From CAZWCX01 sp964632945 (lineage in GTDB: Bacteria; Planctomycetota; MHYJ01; WSZJ01; CAZWCX01), in contig CAZWCX010000235.1 of assembly GCA_964632945.1 (NCBI GenBank), positions 1-5,123 on the forward strand: a stretch of 5,123 bases of DNA. The letters are read 5' to 3'. The notes beneath the pieces were generated by a model that was not told the DNA's origin, searched no databases, and was given only the letters and a program-made list of their open reading frames with translations. Numbering within the stretch: the first letter of the stretch is position 1; every line of letters starts with the position of its first letter. Positions 1 to 5,123 of this stretch are shown piece by piece. Both the position numbers and the translations under genes were made by a program.

Positions 1-1103
1 GGTTCGGCGAGTGGGTCACCGGCAAGGTCGTGCGCGAGGACAAAGACGGCATTCTGGTCATGCACCCGCTCGAGGACGGGACCTACAGCGACTCCGCGAG
101 CTTCACCCGTTACTACGCCCCCGACCTCGTGCGCGCGCCGCAGGCCGAACCGCCGAAGACGGGACCGACGGGGGACGGGGGCATGCCGGGCGGCGGCGCG
201 GACGCGCCCACGCCGGACGGATCGGCCGGCGAGGTGGCCGCCGCGAACGACGCCGAACCGATGCGGCCGGGCCGGGAGGTCGAGATCAAATACGGCCACA
301 ATTGGCTGCGCGGAAAGATCGAGAAAGTCGACGGGGACCGTGTCTTCGTGAGCTGGGACGGGTACGACGCGCGCGAAAACACCTGGGTGCCGCGCGACCA
401 CGTCCGTCCGCGCACGCCGCCGATTCCTGACGCCCACGCTCCGGGCGCGCCCGTCGTGCCCCCCGGGAACGGCGGTCTGGAAGGGGTGATGCTCTGGGCC
501 CAGGTCACCCCGCAAAGCGGAACCCGCATCATCCGGTACTTCTTCCGTCCCGACGGGACGTTCGTGACCGGGCAAGCCTTTGCCGGCGGAGAAGGGCTGG
601 ACTTTGCCTCCGCGGTCGCCCGCTTTCCGGGTTCGGCCGGCACCTATGCGGTGGAGGGCAACACGCTCACGCTTCGGTTCGCGGACGGATCGACCCGGCA
701 AAAGGAGTTGATCGAGAAGGACGGACGCCCGCTGGTCAAGGGCTGGCAGCGGGGAAAGCCGTTCCCGAAGAACCACCGTCTCGACGTCTCCTACGACGCC
801 CAAGGCGGGGTCGGGATTGCGGGGGCCACGGGAGAGCAGGGGCAGCGCTGGGTCTTTCGCGCGGACGGATCGTTCGCCGTGGCGGAGGGCCGGGCGGCCG
901 ATGCCGGCGCCGGGGCCGCTCATGCGCATACGACCGAGAACCTGGCGTGGAAGGGCTCCTACCGGCTGCAGGGTCACACGCTGTCGCTCGACTTCGGGGA
1001 CGGCCGGACGAAGGACTACCTCGTCTTCCTGAGCGGAGAAGACCCGGGACCGGCCCCGAAGATGCTCTTCCTGGACGGCGGAAACCTGAAGCGATCCGAG
1101 TAG
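1..1103 (+). CDS. Modular protein with two Tudor/Agenet-like segments and two lipocalin-like beta domains (5' end missing)
   Basis: The frame is open from the first complete codon at position 3 to the TAG at 1101-1103, giving 366 visible residues; the true start lies upstream. Residues 1-46 and about 86-136 look like small Tudor/Agenet-type barrels: a W-x-x-G-K-[VI] strand, a charged turn, then an aromatic strand (FVSWDGYD, then NTWVPRDHVRP in the second copy). Pro/Gly/Ala-rich linkers follow each. The remainder is a tandem beta repeat. Copy A has YFFRPDGTF (537-563) and later GTYAVEGNTLTLRF; copy B has WVFRADGSF (849-875) and GSYRLQGHTLSLDF, each followed by a DG turn. Bacterial Tudor/Agenet-like modules are thought to bind peptides or other ligands, but the partner here is unknown. 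Whether the protein is exported cannot be judged without the N-terminus. GTG at 30 is internal: the Tudor-like pattern begins before it. The coding call is strong; the domain names are inferred from motif shape. Confidence 0.88.
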   Translation, partial: FGEWVTGKVVREDKDGILVMHPLEDGTYSDSASFTRYYAPDLVRAPQAEPPKTGPTGDGGMPGGGADAPTPDGSAGEVAAANDAEPMRPGREVEIKYGHNWLRGKIEKVDGDRVFVSWDGYDARENTWVPRDHVRPRTPPIPDAHAPGAPVVPPGNGGLEGVMLWAQVTPQSGTRIIRYFFRPDGTFVTGQAFAGGEGLDFASAVARFPGSAGTYAVEGNTLTLRFADGSTRQKELIEKDGRPLVKGWQRGKPFPKNHRLDVSYDAQGGVGIAGATGEQGQRWVFRADGSFAVAEGRAADAGAGAAHAHTTENLAWKGSYRLQGHTLSLDFGDGRTKDYLVFLSGEDPGPAPKMLFLDGGNLKRSE

Positions 1104-1112
1104 GTGCGTCCG

Positions 1113-1127
1113 GCGGGCCCGGCCCGC
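1113..1127. terminator. GC hairpin between convergent genes, possible weak bidirectional terminator
   Basis: GCGGGC (1113-1118) and GCCCGC (1122-1127) form a perfect 6-bp stem around a 3-base loop. It lies in the 45-base gap between two convergent stop codons. Neither strand has a T tract after it, so it is not a canonical intrinsic terminator. Such stems also arise by chance in DNA this GC-rich. Confidence 0.25.
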
Positions 1128-1148
1128 GCTTGGGCCCCGATGGGTCGC

Positions 1149-1940
1149 CTACTTCCCCATCGGCGGGTTCGACCACTTCACGGATTCGAGGACCGCGGCG
1201 ATCGAATCCTCCTGCGCCTTGAAGTCGGTGTAGCAGAAAACGAAAACCAGGGCGCGAGACCCGAAGTCCCTCATGCGCACGTCGACGTGGGCCTGGGCGC
1301 CGTAGTCGCCGTACGAGAGCGGGAAGCGGAAGACGCGGCGATGCCAGCCGCCCTGCTCGGAGGACTCCGGCGCGTGCAATGAGGGATCGGGTCCCCCCGC
1401 TTCCTCCTCGGCGCCGGCGCGCCGCGCCGCTTCTTCGGCCGCGCCCGGCTTGAGTCCGGCACGCGCCCGCGCCGCCTTGCGCGTGGGGCGGAGAATCTCC
1501 GCGACCGCGCGCGCCCCCTGTTCCTCGATCCGCGGCGCCAGGCCCGCCACCGACTGGGGCCATACGTACACCCGCAGCTGGAGATCCGCGTAGGAGGCCC
1601 CCTGGTCGCCCCAACCGTCCCCGCCCCCCTGGAACCCGCAGTGTCCGTGATCCAGGATCGCGTTCATCACTTCGGCATACTCGCGGTCCCACTCCCCCCC
1701 GCCCGCCTTCGCGGCGGCGAGTTCCTCGCGCGTGCCGTGCAGATTGTTGCGGAACTGCGCGTACCAGGACGTCCAGCTCGCCGGAATCTCGAAGGAGGGC
1801 CCGTTCGGACCGACCGAGACCGCGCGGCCCTCCCAGGTCGATCGGGGCAGGGAGGCCTCCGACTCTTCCGCTGCGCCCCGAATCGCCCCTGCCGCGCACA
1901 GGAGGCCCACGCCGACCACGGCCGCCACGGTCCGAAACAT
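1149..1940 (-). CDS. Secreted protein of unknown function, possible PsbP/Mog1-like fold
   Basis: This 263-residue protein starts at the ATG at 1940, chosen because GGAGG lies 7 bases upstream and because a signal peptide begins there. A GTG nine codons earlier (1967) lacks a Shine-Dalgarno site. Residues 1-24 have one Arg, a hydrophobic core (VAAVVGVGLLCAAGA) and a likely signal peptidase I cleavage after RGA or RGAA. Cys15 does not sit in a good lipobox. The mature protein opens with FEIPASW (50-56) and ends with strand RALVFVFCY (229-237), then helix DSIAAVLESVKW (245-256). An F-x-x-P-x-x-W start and a final strand plus helix ending in SxxW are typical of PsbP/DUF1795/Mog1-like proteins, so that fold is inferred. 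Residues 135-185 are a charged Ala/Arg/Glu-rich helical insert, and 104-115 is Gly-rich. No catalytic motif is seen. The gene diverges from the TPR gene at 2240 and converges on the gene ending at 1103. Confidence 0.85.
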   Translation of the reverse strand: MFRTVAAVVGVGLLCAAGAIRGAAEESEASLPRSTWEGRAVSVGPNGPSFEIPASWTSWYAQFRNNLHGTREELAAAKAGGGEWDREYAEVMNAILDHGHCGFQGGGDGWGDQGASYADLQLRVYVWPQSVAGLAPRIEEQGARAVAEILRPTRKAARARAGLKPGAAEEAARRAGAEEEAGGPDPSLHAPESSEQGGWHRRVFRFPLSYGDYGAQAHVDVRMRDFGSRALVFVFCYTDFKAQEDSIAAVLESVKWSNPPMGK

Positions 1941-1947
1941 GATCGAT

Positions 1948-1952
1948 CCTCC
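1948..1952 (-). promoter_or_regulatory. Ribosome binding site GGAGG
   Basis: On the minus strand GGAGG lies 7 bases before the ATG at 1940, within GAGGGAGG. It decides the start in favour of 1940 over the upstream in-frame GTG at 1967. Confidence 0.85.
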
Positions 1953-1982
1953 CTCGTCACGAGCCACCGGTCAAAACCGCTT

Positions 1983-2052
1983 GGACGTCCGCGGGCCCGC
2001 GCGGGTTCCCGAAATTCGCGCGCCCCCGGCGATCGGCCCCGGGACGTCCGCG
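1983..2052. repeat. Two copies of GGACGTCCGCG, candidate operator pair
   Basis: The 11-mer GGACGTCCGCG occurs at 1983-1993 and 2042-2052, in direct orientation and 59 bases apart. Each contains the perfect 8-bp palindrome GGACGTCC, a form suited to a dimeric regulator. The copy nearer the leftward gene overlaps the -10 box of a candidate promoter. A third GGACGTCC without the extension lies inside the leftward coding region at 1767-1774, so chance or a more general role cannot be excluded. No regulator gene is visible nearby. Confidence 0.35.
1984..2009 (-). promoter_or_regulatory. Candidate ECF-sigma-like promoter for the leftward secreted-protein gene
   Basis: Reading the minus strand, GGAAC (2009-2005) is followed by a 17-base spacer and CGTC (1987-1984). 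A GGAAC -35 with a CGTC -10 at 16-17 bases is the pattern of several extracytoplasmic-function sigma factors. Transcription would start near 1977, leaving a leader of about 37 bases. CGTC is a common tetramer in this DNA, so the call is tentative. A TTGACC at 1974-1969 was considered as a -35 box, but its -10 would fall on the ribosome binding site. Confidence 0.3.
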
Positions 2053-2091
2053 CGCAGTGCGACCCCGTCGCCCGGAATCCTTACCTCGTCC

Positions 2092-2120
2092 TTGCACCCT
2101 CCGGCGATCCCCGGTACGGT
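2092..2120 (+). promoter_or_regulatory. Candidate sigma-70-type promoter for the TPR-protein gene
   Basis: TTGCAC (2092-2097) and TACGGT (2115-2120) are separated by exactly 17 bases. Each matches the housekeeping consensus at three of six positions, including TTG of the -35 box and the TA and final T of the -10 box. Transcription would begin near 2127, giving a leader of about 113 bases. The weak match is usual for GC-rich genomes, but it could also be chance. Confidence 0.35.
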
Positions 2121-2227
2121 GAAGGAAGAGAAAGGGGTCGCGGGTAGCGCCCCGCCCCAACCTCATCCCGCCGTCTCGCACGTCGCGGTCGAAGCCCCGG
2201 AAACCGGCCGGGGGCCCGGACCCCGAG

Positions 2228-2233
2228 AAGGAG
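2228..2233 (+). promoter_or_regulatory. Ribosome binding site AAGGAG
   Basis: AAGGAG lies 6 bases before the ATG at 2240. It supports that start, which also opens directly onto a signal peptide. Confidence 0.85.
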
Positions 2234-2239
2234 CGCCCG

Positions 2240-4828
2240 ATGAAGTGGATCCCCCCATCCCTGCTTGCCCTGGCCCTGTTCCTCTGCGCGGCGGCCCCGG
2301 CCCGCGCGGAAGAGTCCGGCGAGATGTCGGTCGAAGAACTCGAGCAGATCATCGCGGAGGGCGGCGACGCGTTCCAGAAGCTCGTGGCGGAACAAAACGA
2401 GGCGGCGATGGAGTTCCTCAACCAGGATCCGATCACGCCGGAGGAGCTTCAGAAAGCCATCGAGGGGGACCCGGAGGTCCAGGCCCGGCTCTTCTCCAAG
2501 CTGCTGGCGCTGGCCTGGAACCAGGCCTTGCAGCCCATCCACCTCCAGGCGCTCATGGCCATCGTCGACTTCCGCTATCACTACGCACAGCACGAGGGGC
2601 TCAACGACCTGCGGGTTCGGATCGACGAGCCGATGACGACGATGGCCCTGCAACAGATGCCGATGAAGTTCCGGCTGCTCTGGAAGCATCCGGACCGTTC
2701 CAAGGGGAAGATCGAAGGATTGCCGGAATTGAGCGGACCGGCGGCCGCGATCCTCGACCAGGCGGCGAACGGGATCACCGAACTCCGGCACATGATGTTC
2801 GACCAGCCCCTGCTCGAGCAGGCCAAGAACTGCTTCGTGTCGGCCGTGCCGAATCTGCGGGTTTCGACCGGCGAGAAGATCGCCTTGAACTGGATGCGCG
2901 TACCCTTCGTCATCGAACTGCTGCTGATGTCGCTCGATCTGGAGGCGGAAGAGGCGTTCAAGGTCGTTCGCATCAGCCCGGGCGCCGACGCGGAGGCCAT
3001 GGCCACGGACCTGCACATCTCCCACATCGCCGGCGTCAACGTGCGGCTCGGCGTGCCCCGCTTCAACTGCGCCCGGTTCATCCACGCGCCGACCCTGGGG
3101 CAGTTCGGCATTCCCAAGAACCTGGTCTGGTGCAAACAGAACTTCCCCCACATGAACTACGACGTCGGGGTCCCGTTCTCCATCCCGGCCAGCCTGACGC
3201 TGCGCGTCTACCTTCCGTTCCTGGGCTCGCGCGGCCCGGTCAATCTCCTGTTTCTCCACTCCGAGATCTCCCCGCTGACGGCGATGCTCCGCTTCAGCGA
3301 GCACCGGGTCAACGAGGGCATCGCGGACTCGGAGCTGGTGACGCAGGAGGCGGACCTGTCCCAGGACCTGCCGGGACCGGCGAACCTGCCGGAGCCGGGA
3401 GATCTGCAGATCCCGGTGCTCACGGCGGACGGGCTTCCCCCGGTGCCGGAGGTCCCGGATATCGACTTCCGGGTGGCGGACACGGACCTGGATCTGGAGG
3501 CGCTGCTTCAAATGCGTCGCCGGATCGTCGCGGAAGCGAAGCAGGGGAACGCCTCCGCGGCGAACGGGCTGGCGCGGGACTTCACCCGGACGCTGCTGGG
3601 AGGCGAGGACGCCGGGTCGGGGCAGATCGTCGTTCGCCACCGTCCATCGCCCGCGGATGCCGTGGTGCGGTCCGGAAGCGAGGCCGGAACCGGCGGCGCC
3701 GCGCGGGACGGGGAGACCGGACGCACGGGGGGAGGAAAAGGGGCGAACGACGGCGGGTCCGGCACGCGTGGATCCTCCCTGGGCGCCGCGGCGCGGCTGC
3801 CGGTGCTGCCGGGGATGCCCGGTCAAGGCGAGATCAACCGGCGCGGCCGTCGGGTCGTGAAAGAGGACCCGAGGAAGGTCGCCGCGGACTTCCTCGCCGA
3901 CCTGGGGAAACTGCATCCCGGCACCGACATCGCCGCCCAGGCGAACCGGGGATCCGGCTTCCTGCGGCTCCGGATCGGCGGAACCGGCAGCGGGACCGCC
4001 GGCGGGGTCGGACGCACCGGGGGGAAGGAGCGCACGGGAACGGACGCCGAGTCCTCGTCGGCGGCCGAGCGTCTCTTTCGGGAAGCCCAGGAACGGGAGC
4101 AGCAGAAGCGGATCCCCGAAGCGATCCAGCTCTACCACGCCGTGGTGACCCGGTATCCCAAGACGAGCTTCGCGCCACCTTCGCGGGAACGGATCTCGTT
4201 GCTCACGGCCGTTCCGGAGGTGCAGGAGCAGATGCAAAACCCCGCGCAGTTCCATCTCGATCTGGGAAAGGCGCGGCTGGAAGCCGGGGCGGTGAGACCG
4301 GCGGAATCGAAGTTCCGGTTCGTGATCCGGCAGTGGCCCGTCACCCCTCAAGCGGACGAGGCGCGACGGCTGCTCGACGGGTTGGCGGCGGACCGCGCGT
4401 CCGGCGGGGACACGGGCGCGATCGGTCAGGCGTCGGACGACGGCTTCGGATCGGCCGATCCGGCGGCGGAACTGTACCGCGCCGCGCGTGTCCACGACGA
4501 GGCCGCGCGCCATGCCGAGGCGCTGCGGGATTACCATGCCCTGGTGAGCGACTTCCCCGAATCGTCCTACGCGGCGCCCGCGCAGGAGCGCATCGATGCC
4601 CTGTGGGGGGACGAGCGCATCCGGCAGGTGATCGAGGACCAGGCCGCCATTCTGATGAGCCGCGGGGCGACCGCCGCGGAGGCCGGTCGGTTCGGAGAAG
4701 CGCTCCCCATGTTCGAACGCGTCGTCGAGGAGTACCCCCTTTCCCGCCACGTGCCGGACGCGCGCGTGGAATCGAACCGGATCGTGGAGCGGTTGGAGTA
4801 CGATCGGAAACGCGCGAGCGAAAAGTAG
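2240..4828 (+). CDS. Secreted protein with unrecognised N-terminal domain and four C-terminal TPR-like repeats
   Basis: This 862-residue protein has a clear Sec signal peptide: Lys2, a hydrophobic core (SLLALALFLCAAAP) and cleavage expected after ARA23. Residues 24-175 are mainly helical and acidic at first. Residues 180-370 alternate strands and helices, with three cysteines (198, 277, 298) and the motif RFNCARF. I do not recognise this half. A Pro-rich stretch (about 374-410) and a short helical piece (416-455) follow. Residues 475-605 are largely Gly/Thr/Arg-rich linker enclosing a small charged segment. From about 607 come four TPR-like helix pairs (607-650, 670-715, 742-786, 799-850), with signatures such as IPEAIQLYHAVVTRYPKTSF, AEALRDYHALVSDFPESSYA and FGEALPMFERVVEEYPLSRH. 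This spacing resembles BamD/YbgF (CpoB)-type envelope TPRs, which mediate protein contacts. An extracytoplasmic scaffold or assembly role is inferred, not shown. No catalytic motif is seen, and no transmembrane segment beyond the signal peptide. Confidence 0.93.
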   Translation: MKWIPPSLLALALFLCAAAPARAEESGEMSVEELEQIIAEGGDAFQKLVAEQNEAAMEFLNQDPITPEELQKAIEGDPEVQARLFSKLLALAWNQALQPIHLQALMAIVDFRYHYAQHEGLNDLRVRIDEPMTTMALQQMPMKFRLLWKHPDRSKGKIEGLPELSGPAAAILDQAANGITELRHMMFDQPLLEQAKNCFVSAVPNLRVSTGEKIALNWMRVPFVIELLLMSLDLEAEEAFKVVRISPGADAEAMATDLHISHIAGVNVRLGVPRFNCARFIHAPTLGQFGIPKNLVWCKQNFPHMNYDVGVPFSIPASLTLRVYLPFLGSRGPVNLLFLHSEISPLTAMLRFSEHRVNEGIADSELVTQEADLSQDLPGPANLPEPGDLQIPVLTADGLPPVPEVPDIDFRVADTDLDLEALLQMRRRIVAEAKQGNASAANGLARDFTRTLLGGEDAGSGQIVVRHRPSPADAVVRSGSEAGTGGAARDGETGRTGGGKGANDGGSGTRGSSLGAAARLPVLPGMPGQGEINRRGRRVVKEDPRKVAADFLADLGKLHPGTDIAAQANRGSGFLRLRIGGTGSGTAGGVGRTGGKERTGTDAESSSAAERLFREAQEREQQKRIPEAIQLYHAVVTRYPKTSFAPPSRERISLLTAVPEVQEQMQNPAQFHLDLGKARLEAGAVRPAESKFRFVIRQWPVTPQADEARRLLDGLAADRASGGDTGAIGQASDDGFGSADPAAELYRAARVHDEAARHAEALRDYHALVSDFPESSYAAPAQERIDALWGDERIRQVIEDQAAILMSRGATAAEAGRFGEALPMFERVVEEYPLSRHVPDARVESNRIVERLEYDRKRASEK
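3718..4028 (+). repeat. Near-identical GRTGG linker motifs flanking a small internal segment
   Basis: The bases CGGACGCAC(C)GGGGGGA occur at 3718 and again at 4009, 291 bases (97 codons) apart and in the same frame. Both encode GRTGG followed by Gly/Lys-rich residues. They bracket a segment of about 90 residues with a charged helical core (KEDPRKVAADFLADLGKLHP). The linkers may have arisen by duplication, or simply share a Gly/Thr/Arg composition. Confidence 0.4.
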
Positions 4829-4843
4829 CCGCCGCCGGGGCGG
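4829..4843. terminator. GC inverted repeat between convergent genes
   Basis: CCGCC (4829-4833) can pair with GGCGG (4839-4843) around a 5-base loop, starting immediately after the stop codon at 4826-4828. It fills half of the 28-base gap before the convergent stop at 4859. No T tract follows on either strand, so this is at best a weak or factor-dependent terminator. Confidence 0.2.
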
Positions 4844-4856
4844 GGAGCGCACGGCC

Positions 4857-5123
4857 TCAGATCACTTCCTCGACCACCGAAACCCCCGGCGGGCCGCCGT
4901 CGACCTGCCAGTCTTCGTGCAGTCGCCATCGCCCGTCGGGCAGGACTTCGCGTCGCGACCGGCAGGAGCCCGTGGTGAACTCGCCGCGCCGGTTCACGTG
5001 CTGAAACCGCATGCGGAGATCGCCGCGTTCATCGACGACGGCGACTCCGGTCCCGAGCGCGATTCCGCCACCGGCCCGTCCAATTCGGGAAAAACCCTCA
5101 CCATCGAGAGCCTGGTGCGGCAC
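4857..5123 (-). CDS. C-terminal part of an unrecognised protein (5' end beyond window)
   Basis: The minus-strand frame runs from the window edge to a TGA at 4859-4857, giving 88 visible residues. The codon at the very edge (5123-5121) is GTG, but it is probably internal valine because nothing upstream can be seen. The visible part is Gly-rich (GRAGGGIALGTG) and then strand-like: VAVVDERGDLRMRFQHV, a GEFTTGSCRS turn, and GRWRLHEDWQ before the end GVSVVEEVI. The alternation of short strands with DG/GG turns suggests the end of a small beta-barrel or similar fold, but I cannot name a family. It converges on the TPR-protein gene across 28 bases, and the two are transcribed independently. The coding call rests on position, a clean tail-to-tail layout and protein-like composition. 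The opposite-strand frame over the same bases is Arg/Pro/Ser-rich and looks like a shadow. Confidence 0.6.
   Translation of the reverse strand: MPHQALDGEGFSRIGRAGGGIALGTGVAVVDERGDLRMRFQHVNRRGEFTTGSCRSRREVLPDGRWRLHEDWQVDGGPPGVSVVEEVI

Larger units (their letters stand above)
1941..2239. other. Divergent intergenic control region
   Basis: These 299 bases separate the starts of two divergent genes for exported proteins, and I see no supported gene in them. They hold candidate promoters in both directions, two copies of an 11-base sequence containing an 8-base palindrome, and a 12-bp perfect palindrome CGCGGGCCCGCG (1990-2001). Ahead of the rightward gene, CCCCGG (2195-2200) can pair with CCGGGG (2208-2213). 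The alternative stem GGGG (2211-2214) with CCCC (2221-2224) excludes it. Both lie just upstream of the ribosome binding site, so an effect on translation is conceivable, but GC-rich DNA produces such stems easily. Confidence 0.6.

Noticed and set aside
13..15. Cys15 of the leftward secreted protein as a lipoprotein attachment site
   Set aside because: The residues before the cysteine are G-L-L, which is a poor lipobox because the -1 position should be Gly, Ala or Ser. Signal peptidase I cleavage a few residues later fits better. The coordinates given here are residue numbers (13-15), corresponding to about 1896-1904 on the minus strand.
113..643. A 176-codon minus-strand open frame within the first gene
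   Set aside because: It is Ser/Pro/Gly/Arg-rich and lies opposite recognisable Tudor-like and beta-domain coding sequence, so it is a shadow.
736..1899. A 387-codon minus-strand open frame overlapping the secreted-protein gene and the first gene
   Set aside because: The product is almost entirely Arg/Gly/Pro/Ser with no recognisable fold, and it overlaps two better-supported genes.
1941..1967. An upstream GTG start (1967) for the leftward secreted protein
   Set aside because: It has no Shine-Dalgarno sequence and would place nine charged residues before the signal peptide. The ATG at 1940 has GGAGG at 7 bases.
1969..1974. TTGACC on the minus strand as a -35 box for the leftward gene
   Set aside because: With a 17-base spacer the -10 box would be GAGGAT, inside the ribosome binding site and only a few bases from the start codon.
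2119..2239. A short leader reading frame beginning with GTG at 2119 in the intergenic region
   Set aside because: It has no ribosome binding site, the product is Pro/Gly/Glu-rich, and the frame simply continues into the shadow frame of the downstream gene.
2081..4852. A 923-codon open frame on the minus strand opposite the TPR-protein gene
   Set aside because: Its product is Arg/Gly/His/Leu-rich, with no signal peptide, domain or plausible ribosome binding site. Long antisense frames are common opposite GC-rich genes because third-position G/C removes stop codons. The opposite strand has a signal peptide, a good ribosome binding site and TPR repeats.
1732..5004. A 1090-codon open frame on the plus strand spanning three gene regions
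   Set aside because: It crosses a divergent intergenic region and two convergent genes, and its product is low-complexity Arg/Gly/Pro/Ala. It is an out-of-frame shadow.

Overview
The window is a GC-rich bacterial stretch with four protein-coding genes, two of them cut by the window edges. No RNA genes, insertion sequences, CRISPR arrays or prophage genes are visible. Both complete genes start with Sec-type signal peptides. The proteins are built from Tudor/Agenet-like, lipocalin-like beta and tetratricopeptide (TPR) modules joined by Pro/Gly/Ala-rich linkers. This style, with very high GC, fits a diderm with a large secretome such as Planctomycetota, Myxococcota or a related uncultured lineage. 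That placement is an inference from style; no taxonomic marker gene is present.

Layout: (1) Positions 1-1103 (+) hold the 3' part of a modular protein with two Tudor/Agenet-like segments followed by two related beta domains. (2) Positions 1149-1940 (-) hold a complete 263-residue secreted protein of unknown function, with ends that hint at a PsbP/Mog1-like fold. It converges on gene 1 with a 45-base gap. (3) Positions 1941-2239 form a divergent intergenic region with candidate promoters in both directions and two copies of a palindrome-containing 11-mer. (4) Positions 2240-4828 (+) hold a complete 862-residue secreted protein with an unrecognised N-terminal half, a glycine-rich middle and four C-terminal TPR-like repeats. 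(5) Positions 4857-5123 (-) hold the 3' end of an unrecognised gene that converges on gene 3 with a 28-base gap.

Adjacent genes alternate in strand (+, -, +, -), so no operon is visible. The only plausible co-regulated pair is the divergent one (genes 2 and 3), which share one control region and both encode exported proteins. A joint envelope function is possible but unproven. I found no convincing sign of a defence, mobile or biosynthetic system. The best candidates for new biology are the unknown N-terminal domain of the TPR protein and the unusual Tudor-plus-beta-domain architecture of the first gene.
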